A stretch of 64,000 nucleotides of DNA from Pseudoalteromonas piscicida (GTDB lineage Bacteria; Pseudomonadota; Gammaproteobacteria; Enterobacterales; Alteromonadaceae): positions 499,501-563,500 of the forward strand of contig NZ_CP021647.1 of assembly GCF_002208135.1 (NCBI RefSeq), written 5' to 3'. The notes beneath the pieces were generated by a model. It was not told the origin of the DNA. It saw nothing but the letters and a program-made list of their open reading frames with translations, and did not search any database. Of this stretch, positions 19,142-28,468 are shown piece by piece. The position numbers and the translations under genes were made by a program. How positions within the stretch are numbered: position 1 is the stretch's first letter; each line of letters opens with the position of its first letter.

Positions 19142-20374
19142 ATGTCTATAAATAACAATGCGCTATCAACGTATCGGCTTTTGAAAGCTACAGCTGAAGT
19201 AGCAGAACAATCACTTGCTGGTCGTATTCAACATTATAGAGCTCATCTTAAAACCGAAGAAAAGGAGCTTAGAACCTACACGCAAAAAGCTGCCGCAGAT
19301 CTACTAGGTGTTAATAACAGAACACTAAAAAGACGTCATGACCAAGGTGACTTTGATGCCATCAACATTAAGAAAGGCGCAAATGGTCATTATGCATACA
19401 CATTAGCAAATATCTTTGCGATGGCAGATGTCTTAGGTGTAAATGCCGATCAACGTAAGTCTGGCGACAAATTACAAGTCATAGTGATTAATAGTTTGAA
19501 AGGTGGCTGTGGTAAAACAACCAGTTTAGTGAACGTTGCTGCTGCATTAGCAACAACCAATATTAAGCGCTATCGCATCGGGATCATTGATCTTGATCCG
19601 CAAGGATCATCGTCAAGTTTTTTTCCATCTAACGATCATGAACCGATCACGGTTGGCGATTTGATGAGAGACTGCATTGAATTAGATGAAGGTGAAACAT
19701 GGAAAGATCTTGTCTCTAACTCATTCCAAGAAACCCATATTCCAAATATTCGCGTATTACCTTCTGGTATGGATGACTTTTATTTTGAGCACGAAACTGC
19801 AACAGAGTTAAAAGAAAGCTCTAGCTACGAAAAGACACGCCATTACCACAAGCTCAAAGAGAAGGTTATAGAGCCTGTACAAGACGAGTTTGACATTATC
19901 CTAGTAGATACCGCACCTTCACTCAACTTTATGTTCTACAACGCACTGATGGCGTCTACAGCGATGTTGATACCTGTACATCCAGAGGCCGTTGATTTCG
20001 ACGCTAATAATAAGTATCTAAAGCGTCTTGGTGAGATATATCATACCGTTGCAGCGCTTGGTCACGAAGGTTGGGACTTTATGCAGTTTTTAGTCACAAA
20101 CTATGTTAAAGGTAACCACTCTCAGCGTGATATCGTTAAAGATGTACGTAGTGCTTTTGGTCGCCAAGTAATGAGCTATCCAATCAACCACAGCTCCGCA
20201 ATTACGGCGAGTTCTTCATCGTTTAACACTATCTTTGATCAGAAGACTTCGGATAGCTTAGCAAGTCGTGAAGCATTATTAAAAGCGCAAGAAAATATCA
20301 AAGACGTAGTTGATGAATTAGAGATGCTGATCCGTTCAAATTGGCCTTCAACACAATCTTCGCTAGCAGAATAA
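19142..20374 (+). CDS. parA: ParA-type partition ATPase with N-terminal DNA-binding domain
   Basis: 410 residues from ATG 19142 (AGGA 8 nt upstream; the ATG at 19136 is too close to it). The N-terminal 110 residues contain an HTH-like segment, TYTQKAAADLLGVNNRTLKR, the type Ia partition arrangement where ParA also represses its own operon. The deviant Walker A is KGGCGKTTS, Walker B-like motifs are IIDLDPQGSSS and ILVDTAPSL, and the C-terminal fold keeps VHPEAVDFD. ParA segregates the chromid by ATP-dependent nucleoid binding and works with the ParB encoded 13 bp downstream. Its promoter lies in or beside ori2. Confidence 0.95.
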   Translation: MSINNNALSTYRLLKATAEVAEQSLAGRIQHYRAHLKTEEKELRTYTQKAAADLLGVNNRTLKRRHDQGDFDAINIKKGANGHYAYTLANIFAMADVLGVNADQRKSGDKLQVIVINSLKGGCGKTTSLVNVAAALATTNIKRYRIGIIDLDPQGSSSSFFPSNDHEPITVGDLMRDCIELDEGETWKDLVSNSFQETHIPNIRVLPSGMDDFYFEHETATELKESSSYEKTRHYHKLKEKVIEPVQDEFDIILVDTAPSLNFMFYNALMASTAMLIPVHPEAVDFDANNKYLKRLGEIYHTVAALGHEGWDFMQFLVTNYVKGNHSQRDIVKDVRSAFGRQVMSYPINHSSAITASSSSFNTIFDQKTSDSLASREALLKAQENIKDVVDELEMLIRSNWPSTQSSLAE

Positions 20375-20387
20375 AAAGGTATTAATA

Positions 20388-21350
20388 ATGGCTAGAAAAC
20401 GTAAAAATGACACACGAATAGATCCTTTTGCTACTGCGGTTGAAGGTAGTAGCCTCGATGATCTTTTAGATCAGGCTAAAGTAGGCGATGTGGTTACAAT
20501 GCCAGCGCCAAGCGATCCAACAAAGACCATAGTGCTAACCTGTGAAGTGGTGCCGTTTAACGAAATCGAGAGTAAAACCACAGTTTATGGGCAGAATCGC
20601 CGCGAGCAATTGCTATTAAGCGAAAAAGCGGTAGCAGATATATTACCTGCCATTAAAAAAGATAAGCGAAATCTTCACCCTGCTCTATGTTGGCACCACA
20701 ATGGCAAGCTTCACGTTTTATCAGGTTCAAGACGCCGTAAAGCCTGTTTGCTGGCTGAAGCGGATTATGTGGTATTGAGCTCGAAAGACTTTAACGACGA
20801 AGATGCAAAAACATTAGCGGTATCTTCCGATCAATACATTGCCCCGAGTCTTTGGGAATTGGGTAAAGCGTATTTTGACACCAAGCAAAACTTGATCGAG
20901 CAGGGCCATAAAGGATCGTATCGCGAAATTGCTGCCGTGGAAGGCGTTTCTCACACTGCCATCGCTGACGCGTTGAAAGCCTATGAAAGTATTCCAGTCG
21001 AAGTATTGCAATTGTACCCAACGGCAAATCATTTAGGCCGTGAAGCAGCTAAAAAGCTAATTACGGCAAAACAAGAACAGCCTGAACAGTTTTCAGAGCA
21101 AATCGCTGCGCTTAAAGCGCAAGATTTTATGAAAGAAGAGATGTCAGATGAAAAACGTGCTGTTCAGATCACCAAATTTTTGACCACATTTGGAAGTAAT
21201 GATTCACGTGTGGAGTCCATGCTAGAGAACGACTACATTCGAGTACAAAGAAATCTAAAAAGTGGTGATGTTACCGTGAAAATAGATAATCGAGTATTGA
21301 CTGATAAGCGTTTGGAACAATTGCAAAAGTTACTAAGCAGCTATAACTAA
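20388..21350 (+). CDS. parB: ParB partition protein
   Basis: 320 residues. The family N-terminal domain has YGQNRREQ and the G(S)RRRKA box (HVLSGSRRRKACLLAEADY). The central HTH is in GSYREIAAVEGVSHTAIADAL. It should load on parS sites and stimulate ParA; I could not identify parS by eye. It is co-transcribed with parA (13 bp gap, ribosome site AAAGG). A terminator follows at 21366. Confidence 0.93.
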   Translation: MARKRKNDTRIDPFATAVEGSSLDDLLDQAKVGDVVTMPAPSDPTKTIVLTCEVVPFNEIESKTTVYGQNRREQLLLSEKAVADILPAIKKDKRNLHPALCWHHNGKLHVLSGSRRRKACLLAEADYVVLSSKDFNDEDAKTLAVSSDQYIAPSLWELGKAYFDTKQNLIEQGHKGSYREIAAVEGVSHTAIADALKAYESIPVEVLQLYPTANHLGREAAKKLITAKQEQPEQFSEQIAALKAQDFMKEEMSDEKRAVQITKFLTTFGSNDSRVESMLENDYIRVQRNLKSGDVTVKIDNRVLTDKRLEQLQKLLSSYN

Positions 21351-21365
21351 GGCCTGTTCAAAAAT

Positions 21366-21405
21366 TGCCGCGTTGGTTGAATTATCAAGCAACTCGGCGC
21401 TTTTT
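21366..21405 (+). terminator. Terminator of the parAB operon
   Basis: Imperfect 13-bp stem GCCGCGTTGGTTG with CAAGCAACTCGGC (two mismatches), then G, C and a run of five T residues. Confidence 0.65.
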
Positions 21406-21520
21406 CTAGTCAGTTGACCTCCAACCAGTCCTTTTTTAGCGAATTTCTCGCATTTCTCTCTTTAGCTCAAATCACTAATTTCATATACTGGCTTTTTATT
21501 TTAATTTTGACGTGCACTTA

Positions 21521-24500
21521 ATGTCTTCGCAGTTATCTAAAGAGCAACTTTTCGCCTTATTTGAAGAAATCAAGCAGGAACAGGCTAATCAATTTCCTTT
21601 GTCTGAACGTTTTCTTCGCCAGTACTTCAATTCAGCTTTACTTGCGAAAGCTAAGGAGTATTTGAAAGACGAACAAGTCTGCTATCTTCAACACAGCGAA
21701 AACTTTGCACTCATTGACGCGCAGGTATTGGGAAATTACGGCAATACTTTCACCCAGCACATCAAAATAAACCAAACACAAGCTACGGTTTCGGTCGAAG
21801 CAAACTGCTCTTGTTCAAATAACAGTAAATGTCGGCACATTGCTGCGGTATTGCTCAAACTTAAAATCGAACATTCTGGCGGCTTTGGTGAGGCTTATTT
21901 GGTTAATGACTGGTTTAATGAACTTGGGCAGTTGCAGCAAAGCGATAAAGCAGACGCGGAAAACGTGTTGCTCTTCGTGTTAGAGCCACGAGCAAACGAA
22001 ATCCTTGTAAGCCCTAAGGTATCGCCAAATCGGCCCGATGGTGTTTATCCCTTAGGCCGAGTGTTGACCGAGCAGCAGCTCAATAGTCAGGTCGCTCCTG
22101 CAGGTTTATTAGAAAACGATTTTCGCTTATTTAGCTGGATCCGCTCGCAAAATACACCGGGTCATTTTGAGCTATTTGGCGCCTGGGGCTTTAATGCACT
22201 CACACAACTTGTACATACCCATCGCTGTTTTTATCGTAACCAGCGCCAACCTTTGGAGCTTGGGCATAAGCAAACGCTAGATTTTTACTGGCATCAAGAA
22301 GGCAATGAATACCAACTTAAAAGCCGCCTAGCGAATGTTGAGCACTGGCGCTTGATTAAAACCGAACCTCCGGTGTATCTAGATACCGAGAATTTGGTCG
22401 TTGGCCGAATTGAGTCAGAGCTTACCGCGCAGGAAATCGCCCACCTTCATACTATGCCGACTATAACGGCTGAAAAGCTAGAGCAGGTGATGGCGCGTTT
22501 TCAAGATATCTTTACGGATGATGTCATTGCGCCTCCTGCTGGGTTTTCGCAGTTAGCGAGCAAGCAATCTAATGTTGCTAAGCTTATAAAACTAGATAGG
22601 CCAAACAAAATTCGCTTTGCGATTGAACCCCTTGGGAAAGGCGCGACGAAAAAGCAGTTGGCAAGATTGGAACAGGTCCTTACAGGCCTAGGACTTATTC
22701 ATGAGGGAGATGAGTTTTTATTACCAACCGAGGATGGCGTTGAAGTCCATTGGTTTAACAGAGAAATCAGACCGCTTCTTCAGGGCAAACGTTGGATTGT
22801 TGACGAGTTGCCAAGCAATGGCCTCGTTGTTACACCAAAAGTGCTGTTAAGTCTTAAGCGAGATAAGCAACATCATGTGCTCGGTAAGGTGATGTTAGAT
22901 GACAAGCCCGTTACGCTCAACTGGGATAAGCACCCAGCTCATGAGCTCAACAACCTTGCACATGAATATCGCTACGTCGAAATCGGTGAGCAGTTCTATG
23001 CCATTAGCAAATCCATATTTGATGAATTGCTAGAGCTGAAATCTCGTTTTAGTTATTACCTTTCGAGCTCACAATTTAAATTTCCGTTGTCGTATGCCAA
23101 AAAGCTATTTGAACTGACACATATTCACGCCGACTCAGACGATCAAAAGCTACTTGAGTATCTCGCCGAGCTAGATAAACCAATAGAAAACCTCGACGTG
23201 ATCCCAGCCAGCGAAGGACAGAGCTTCACCCTACGAGATTATCAAGTTCAAGGGGTTAACTGGCTTAAGTTCCTTAATCGTCATCAGCTAGGTGGCATTC
23301 TGGCCGATGATATGGGTCTTGGTAAAACGCTTCAGGTTATTGCTTACTTTATTTCTCAGCATAATACGCTTGTGACACAACCAAGTTTAATTGTCTGTCC
23401 AACGAGTTTAGTGGGGAACTGGCGTGATGAATTTAAACGTTTCGCTCCGCATCTACCTTTGACTATTATTCATGGTTCCAATAGAGAGGAAGCACTCACC
23501 AACCTGTCTGGTGCACGATTTATTCTGACGACATATCCATTACTTAAGCGCGATGTGGCGTATTATAAAGGGCTAGATTTTGATTCCATCGTGTTGGATG
23601 AGGCGCAGTATATTAAAAATGAAAGCGCACAAATATCTAAATGCGTAAAGAGCCTATCAGCCCGTTTCAAGCTTTGTTTAAGTGGCACACCGGTAGAGAA
23701 CAACTTACTTGAGCTTAAATCGCTGCTCGATTTTGTAATGCCTGATGTGCTGGGGACTAAGCAACAATTTAAGCAACACTTCCAGATCCCAATTGAAAAA
23801 GAACAAGATCGTCCTAGGGCCAGAGAGCTCAGATCGTTGATCGCGCCGTTTATTCTTCGTCGTACAAAAGCGGAGGTGGTGAAAGAGCTACCTAATAAGA
23901 CAGAACTTATCAAAGAATTGGAGTTCTCTGATGAACAGCATAAGTTATATCAAGGTGTTCAGCACCAAGTAGAAAGTAGATTGCTCAATCTATTTCAGGA
24001 GCAAGGGGTTGAACGAAGCAAGCTGGCGTTCCTCGATGCTTTGCTAAAGTTACGTCAGATCTGCTGTCACCCACAATTGGTTGATAAATCACTGACCGAC
24101 CAACATGGTGCTAAATTTGAGTGGCTTGCACAACACCTGCCAGTGCTGCTTAGTGAGGGTCGTAAGATAATTATCTTCAGCCAGTTTACCAGCGTGTTAG
24201 ATCTCATTGCTGAGCAGTGCCAGCAGCAAAAGCTGAAATACACCATGCTGACGGGGCAGACAAGGCAACGGGATAAAGCCATTGAGGCGTTTACTCAAGG
24301 CAAGTGCAATGTCTTTTTAATAAGCTTAAAAGCTGGGGGAACTGGTTTGAATTTGACTCAAGCAGATACGGTTATCCATTTCGATCCTTGGTGGAATCCT
24401 GCGGTAGAAAATCAAGCAACAGATCGCGCCTATCGTATCGGACAAGACAAGCCGGTATTTGTGTACAAATTGATTATGGCGAACTCTATCGAAGAGAAGG

Positions 24501-24613
24501 TGTTTAAGATGCAACGCGATAAACAAGCTCTTGTTGACGCCCTGTTTGCCGAGTCTGGCGTCAATCTTGGTCAGTTTGATGAGTCGCAAATGCTAGCGCT
24601 GATAAAAAATTAA
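21521..24613 (+). CDS. SNF2/Rad54-family helicase-like ATPase with SWIM finger
   Basis: 1030 residues. The N-terminal SWIM zinc finger is CSCSNNSKCRHIAAVLL (CxC...CxH, about residues 94-112), followed by a long middle region. The SNF2 core follows: Walker A DDMGLGKTLQ near residue 600, DEAQ box VLDEAQYIKN, motif III LSGTPVENNLLELKSLLDF, and the C-terminal helicase half with SLKAGGTGLNLTQADTV and motif VI DRAYRIGQ. Such proteins are double-stranded DNA translocases that remodel nucleoprotein; the bacterial SWIM-SNF2 type is poorly characterised. The start is ATG 21521 (a GTG nine bases upstream is also possible). It is transcribed away from the origin and follows parAB after a terminator. Nothing in it is specific to replication control, though the position is suggestive. 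Confidence 0.92.
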   Translation: MSSQLSKEQLFALFEEIKQEQANQFPLSERFLRQYFNSALLAKAKEYLKDEQVCYLQHSENFALIDAQVLGNYGNTFTQHIKINQTQATVSVEANCSCSNNSKCRHIAAVLLKLKIEHSGGFGEAYLVNDWFNELGQLQQSDKADAENVLLFVLEPRANEILVSPKVSPNRPDGVYPLGRVLTEQQLNSQVAPAGLLENDFRLFSWIRSQNTPGHFELFGAWGFNALTQLVHTHRCFYRNQRQPLELGHKQTLDFYWHQEGNEYQLKSRLANVEHWRLIKTEPPVYLDTENLVVGRIESELTAQEIAHLHTMPTITAEKLEQVMARFQDIFTDDVIAPPAGFSQLASKQSNVAKLIKLDRPNKIRFAIEPLGKGATKKQLARLEQVLTGLGLIHEGDEFLLPTEDGVEVHWFNREIRPLLQGKRWIVDELPSNGLVVTPKVLLSLKRDKQHHVLGKVMLDDKPVTLNWDKHPAHELNNLAHEYRYVEIGEQFYAISKSIFDELLELKSRFSYYLSSSQFKFPLSYAKKLFELTHIHADSDDQKLLEYLAELDKPIENLDVIPASEGQSFTLRDYQVQGVNWLKFLNRHQLGGILADDMGLGKTLQVIAYFISQHNTLVTQPSLIVCPTSLVGNWRDEFKRFAPHLPLTIIHGSNREEALTNLSGARFILTTYPLLKRDVAYYKGLDFDSIVLDEAQYIKNESAQISKCVKSLSARFKLCLSGTPVENNLLELKSLLDFVMPDVLGTKQQFKQHFQIPIEKEQDRPRARELRSLIAPFILRRTKAEVVKELPNKTELIKELEFSDEQHKLYQGVQHQVESRLLNLFQEQGVERSKLAFLDALLKLRQICCHPQLVDKSLTDQHGAKFEWLAQHLPVLLSEGRKIIIFSQFTSVLDLIAEQCQQQKLKYTMLTGQTRQRDKAIEAFTQGKCNVFLISLKAGGTGLNLTQADTVIHFDPWWNPAVENQATDRAYRIGQDKPVFVYKLIMANSIEEKVFKMQRDKQALVDALFAESGVNLGQFDESQMLALIKN

Positions 24614-24724
24614 AAATAATTTGGAACTAATCAACAAAGGTGAAGGTCTATGATAGTGCTTGTTGTGACATTGTTGAAACAGTAGGCATATGTTGATTTT
24701 CCCCCTTTGTTACTGATTGTAATA

Positions 24725-24757
24725 AGCCAGCTTAATTAAGTTGGCTTTTCTTTTTTC
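24725..24757 (+). terminator. Terminator of the SNF2 gene
   Basis: Stem AGCCAGCTTAA/TTAAGTTGGCT (one G-T pair) followed by TTTCTTTTTT. Confidence 0.75.
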
Positions 24758-24764
24758 TGGCTCT

Positions 24765-25029
24765 AGGGCCTGTTTATCTTTCAAGTTTGTTTTTGCAGCA
24801 GTTTGACTGGTATTTATACAAGGCAGAGCCTGCGTAGCATAGTCATTCTATGTAAGTCTGGCGATAACATAGTAGAAATGCCAATCAAGCGCTGCCCTTT
24901 GGGTTCACCTGAGTGCGCTTTGTTCATTGTTGCTCAACTTTTGCCTAGATTACTAGGCGGCAAGTCGAGCGTCGCGATCAAAACACACTCAGAAGAACAA
25001 AAATCAAACAGCAAAGGTCAACAGGCCCT
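24765..25029 (+). mobile_element. MITE-like repeat (copy 2, most intact)
   Basis: 265 bp with imperfect terminal inverted repeats of about 17 bp (AGGGCCTGTTTATCTTT at the left, AGGGCCTGTTGACCTTT reading in from the right), bounded by TA on both sides as a possible target duplication. A near-identical inverted copy lies at 57143-57457 and a decayed one at 15231. It has no transposase; it would need one supplied in trans. Open frames inside it are not conserved as proteins. Confidence 0.8.
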
Positions 25030-25117
25030 AAAACATCTCTCACTCCATTTTTATTCCATAATCTCGCGCTTTAATAGCGATAACGGAGAAACGCCATAGA
25101 CCAATTAGGATAACCTT

Positions 25118-25321
25118 ATGCTTTGCTACGACGCGACAATTTCACACTTAAACTTTATTGAGACACAATCAGAATCTGACTATGATCTACTTAATGAAGT
25201 TGCGAGTTCAGAAGACTTGTCTAGTATACTTACCATGTTACTGTTCGATGACACGCTTTCAGACAAATTAAAGCGTCAAGTTAGACAACAATTGAAAAAG
25301 TTAAAAGCAAAGAGTAAATAA
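25118..25321 (+). CDS. Small hypothetical protein co-transcribed with response regulator
   Basis: 67 residues, acidic first half and very basic end (LKRQVRQQLKKLKAKSK). No family recognised. ATG with AGGATAA upstream. Its stop is 5 bp before the response-regulator start, so the two are almost certainly one transcript; it may be a regulator-associated accessory protein (inference). Confidence 0.7.
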   Translation: MLCYDATISHLNFIETQSESDYDLLNEVASSEDLSSILTMLLFDDTLSDKLKRQVRQQLKKLKAKSK

Positions 25322-25326
25322 ATCCT

Positions 25327-26013
25327 ATGTCTACCCCATCAAGAATTTTGCTCGTCGAAGACGACCAAGATATTGCGGAGCAGGTGCTGTTGTTTTTTAG
25401 AGCATCCGGTTTTGAAATGTTTCATATTGCAGACGGTGCCGAAGTTGTACCTTGGGTAAAGTTAAACCAACCAAATGCAATCTTGATGGATATCATGTTG
25501 CCGAACCAAGACGGCGTAGAGTGTCTGCGTCAAATTCGGGCGTTTTCTGAAGTACCTATTGTGATGCTGACTGCCAAAGTGGCAGAAGCAGACCGTTTAA
25601 AGGGCTTAGAAGTCGGTGCAGATGATTATGTATGTAAACCTTTTAGCGCCGCTGAATTAGTGATGCGCATGAAAGCGATCTTACGTCGTTGTGTGAACAC
25701 CAATGCGTATCAAAAGCCTATCGAAGTAAATCGCGAAGAATTAACGGTTAAGCTGAATGGCAGTACATTAGGCTTAACCAAAGTTGAGTTTGATGTCTTT
25801 GCGCTTTTATATGATGCGCCAAACCGTGTCTTTTCAAGACAGCAAATTCTTGATTATATTCAACCGGATAACTTTGATATTTCGGATCGCGTAATCGACA
25901 GCCACATTAAAAATATCAGAAAGAAAATCAAAGGATTAGATTTATCTCCGAAAATTGTAGAGTCGGTATATGGCGCCGGGTATCGCTACAATGGTCAACA
26001 GATCACTGAATGA
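25327..26013 (+). CDS. OmpR-family response regulator
   Basis: 228 residues. The receiver domain has D11/D12, phosphoacceptor D55 in AILMDIMLPNQDG, T in VMLTAK and K in VCKPFS. The C-terminal winged helix ends with SHIKNIRKKIK and VYGAGYRYNG, the OmpR/PhoB signature. No histidine kinase is adjacent. The TPR kinase gene at 31063-33111 also lacks a partner and is a possible cognate, but that is speculative. Confidence 0.92.
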   Translation: MSTPSRILLVEDDQDIAEQVLLFFRASGFEMFHIADGAEVVPWVKLNQPNAILMDIMLPNQDGVECLRQIRAFSEVPIVMLTAKVAEADRLKGLEVGADDYVCKPFSAAELVMRMKAILRRCVNTNAYQKPIEVNREELTVKLNGSTLGLTKVEFDVFALLYDAPNRVFSRQQILDYIQPDNFDISDRVIDSHIKNIRKKIKGLDLSPKIVESVYGAGYRYNGQQITE

Positions 26014-26075
26014 CTAAGTGATTGAAATTTATATCTAAGGTATTATCAAAGTAGAAGAACCGATGAGATCTCAAT

Positions 26076-27557
26076 ATGCTTTGGTCAATGCTCTCCAATA
26101 CGCCTGCATGGTTTAGTCTTGCGCTATTTGCAGGCGGTGCGGCTACCCTACTCCCCGTTGTTTGGGTTATGCGCAGCACTTTCAAAAATCAACTCAAGAC
26201 TCAACTCGCCTCCGAGCAAGCACTTAGGTCACAACTAAGCCAAGCTGAGCAACTCGCTGAGCAATTAAGAACACAGCAACTGCAAAGTCATGGCCAACAG
26301 CAGCAATTGCAAGCAAGATTAGCTGAGCGTCAACGGCAAGCCGCTGAATATCAGCAGCTGTGGCAGCGAGAGCTCGATGCCAAGGAAGAAATTCAAGTGC
26401 ATGCTCATGAGTTAGAAGTTGAAATGGCCAACCTGCAAACCTTGCTGGAGCAAAAGCAACTGAGTTTTGAGCAGCAGCTCGCGCAGCTTGAGCAAGCTAA
26501 AGTCCAGTTGAAAGAAGAGTTTCATAATCTCGCGAATCAAATATTTGATGAGAAAAGCGAGCGTTTTAGTCACCAAAGTAAAGAAAAAATCCAGCAGTTG
26601 CTGCAGCCAGTACAAGGTGAATTAAAGGGCTTTAGAGATAAAATGGAAGCTATTCATAGTGAAGAGCTTAAGCAACGGGCGTCATTGAAAACCGAATTGC
26701 TGCACTTACAAGCCAACAATAAAGCCATGACTGAGCAAGCCGATCGTTTGACCACTGCGTTACAAGGGCAAAAGAAAGCACAAGGTAACTGGGGCGAACT
26801 CATGCTCGAAAATGTGCTAGATAGTGCTGGGCTACGTCCGGGGCACGACTATCAGCGAGAAGTAAGTTTTAATACCGACGAAGGCAAGTTTCGCCCTGAC
26901 GTCGTGGTTTACTTACCGCAATCTCGCCACCTTGTTATTGACGCTAAAACCTCATTGAATGCCTATACACGGTATATTAATGCCACAACCGATAGTGAAG
27001 CGAATCAAGCCATTGTGGCACACACCGAAGCCATCACTGCACGGATCAAAGAGTTGGGTAGTAAATCTTATGAGCGCTTACCAGGTCTTAACTCCCCTGA
27101 GGTGGTCATCATGTTTATCCCTGTGGAATCTGCATTTGTTGAGGCGGTTAAGCATAAGCCAACGCTTTATCAGGACGCTTTACAAAACAATGTATTAGTG
27201 GCAACGCCAACAACGCTATTGACCAGTCTTAACATCGTCAAACAACTATGGCGCTTTGAAGAGCAAAGCAAACACACCAGAGAGCTGGCGCTACGAGCGG
27301 AGAAGTTTTATAACAAGCTCAATAGCTTCCTACATAGTATGGAAGGGGTGGGCAAACAGCTTGATAAAGCAAAAGAGAGCTACGAGCGCGCGTTTTCTCA
27401 GTTGTATATGGGTAAAGGTAATTTAATTAAGCAAGCCTCTGAATTTAAAGAGCTAGGTGTTGCCGTTGTCAAAGAGCTACCCGAAGAACTCGAAGAAAAA
27501 GCCAAACTTGAGCTCGAGCCGGTAAGTTCGCTTGCTAACCACGATAGCTCGAAATAA
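26076..27557 (+). CDS. rmuC: DNA recombination protein RmuC
   Basis: 493 residues. An N-terminal membrane anchor (WFSLALFAGGAATLLPVVWV, about 12-31) is followed by a long Gln-rich coiled coil (about 40-220) and the RmuC nuclease-like domain (about 230-440). Key stretches are GNWGELMLENVLDSAGL, RPDVVVYLP and LVIDAKTSL. RmuC limits inverted-repeat recombination and is a predicted PD-(D/E)XK-type nuclease. Terminated by a perfect hairpin at 27572. Confidence 0.95.
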   Translation: MLWSMLSNTPAWFSLALFAGGAATLLPVVWVMRSTFKNQLKTQLASEQALRSQLSQAEQLAEQLRTQQLQSHGQQQQLQARLAERQRQAAEYQQLWQRELDAKEEIQVHAHELEVEMANLQTLLEQKQLSFEQQLAQLEQAKVQLKEEFHNLANQIFDEKSERFSHQSKEKIQQLLQPVQGELKGFRDKMEAIHSEELKQRASLKTELLHLQANNKAMTEQADRLTTALQGQKKAQGNWGELMLENVLDSAGLRPGHDYQREVSFNTDEGKFRPDVVVYLPQSRHLVIDAKTSLNAYTRYINATTDSEANQAIVAHTEAITARIKELGSKSYERLPGLNSPEVVIMFIPVESAFVEAVKHKPTLYQDALQNNVLVATPTTLLTSLNIVKQLWRFEEQSKHTRELALRAEKFYNKLNSFLHSMEGVGKQLDKAKESYERAFSQLYMGKGNLIKQASEFKELGVAVVKELPEELEEKAKLELEPVSSLANHDSSK

Positions 27558-27571
27558 CTCTTGAAATCCAA

Positions 27572-27590
27572 AAAGGCCCATCGGGCCTTT
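27572..27590. terminator. Terminator between rmuC and a convergent gene
   Basis: Perfect 8-bp stem AAAGGCCC/GGGCCTTT with a 3-nt loop; usable in both directions. Confidence 0.75.
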
Positions 27591-27624
27591 GAACTGAAAG
27601 ATAAAAGAATTTAACCTGAAATGA

Positions 27625-28110
27625 TTAAGGTGCTTGGCATTTGGCATAGTCGCTGTGGCGTGGCGTATCCGAGTACAAGTGCATATAAAGCGCAAACTGA
27701 TTGACATCACGCCAAACATTGCTACTGACCGGTGGGCAAAGTGACTGCTCGATATACCCCTTGAGTGCCTGTCCCGTTAATGCAAGTTTAGTCGGGATAC
27801 GGATAAACACATTGATGTCATCTTTACTGGTTTTTAAATGTGAGAACTGCCAGCTTCCAACCATATACTGTTTGGTAAAGTAGCGGTTGATACGCATTTG
27901 GGATTCTTTACTAAGCTGCTGAGTAGGTGCCTCAGATGTTTCGGTAACAAATGCCCATGCACTAATCAGTGAAATCATAGTGGCTAGTACAAAAGTCCAA
28001 ATTACAGCAGGTGATAGTTTATTTTTTGGCTTTATTTGAAGTTGCTGCTGGTTCGCTCTAGATTCAACAATTTTCAACCATTCAGCATGTTTAAGCGTCC
28101 GTTGTGTCAT
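27625..28110 (-). CDS. Hypothetical single-pass membrane protein
   Basis: 161 residues from the ATG preceded by GGAGAGTACCA; an upstream in-frame ATG gives 14 more but no ribosome site. A basic N-terminus is followed by one transmembrane segment (VIWTFVLATMISLISAWAF, about residues 35-53) and a mostly extracytoplasmic domain with two Cys residues (SLCPPV and AKCQAP) that could form a disulfide. No family recognised. Convergent with rmuC. Confidence 0.75.
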   Translation of the reverse strand: MTQRTLKHAEWLKIVESRANQQQLQIKPKNKLSPAVIWTFVLATMISLISAWAFVTETSEAPTQQLSKESQMRINRYFTKQYMVGSWQFSHLKTSKDDINVFIRIPTKLALTGQALKGYIEQSLCPPVSSNVWRDVNQFALYMHLYSDTPRHSDYAKCQAP

Positions 28111-28468
28111 TGGTACTCTCCGTTTCTGCATGCTGGTATTTAAGCGTTGCAATATGGAGTAAAGATGGAGCGGGTAAACATCAGACCAGTGCCTGAGTGA
28201 GGTATAAGGTAGATTAAAAAATTCTTTATTATCGATGAAAGAATAATTCTAAAATCCGCGTCTTTTCTTATGAGCGATTGCTTAATCTTAGGTTGCTATT
28301 GAATAAGTAAGTACCAACATTTTAGTCGTAGGTTGAATGTGAACGTACCGCTTTTTGTGTCATTCACTTGGGTCTTTTATTCAGTCTTGATTTATCTTCA
28401 TGGTGACTAAATTAAGTAATAATCGGTCTTTTACAGACTCTGCATTCAACATATTCACGGGACAAACT
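28111..28468. other. Divergent promoter region before TonB receptor
   Basis: About 360 bp. An inverted repeat around 28220-28256 (AATTCTTT...AAAGAATAATT) may be an operator. No gene seen. Confidence 0.4.

Larger units (their letters stand above)
24614..25117. other. Intergenic region with MITE
   Basis: Holds a hairpin with T run at 24725-24755 (AGCCAGCTTAATTAAGTTGGCTTTTCTTTTTT), a good terminator for the SNF2 gene, then the MITE-like element, then about 90 bp of leader for the next operon. Confidence 0.6.

Noticed and set aside
24803..25099. Open frames inside the MITE copies (also near 57127-57315 and 15236-15522)
   Set aside because: They change or break between copies, as expected for non-coding mobile repeats.
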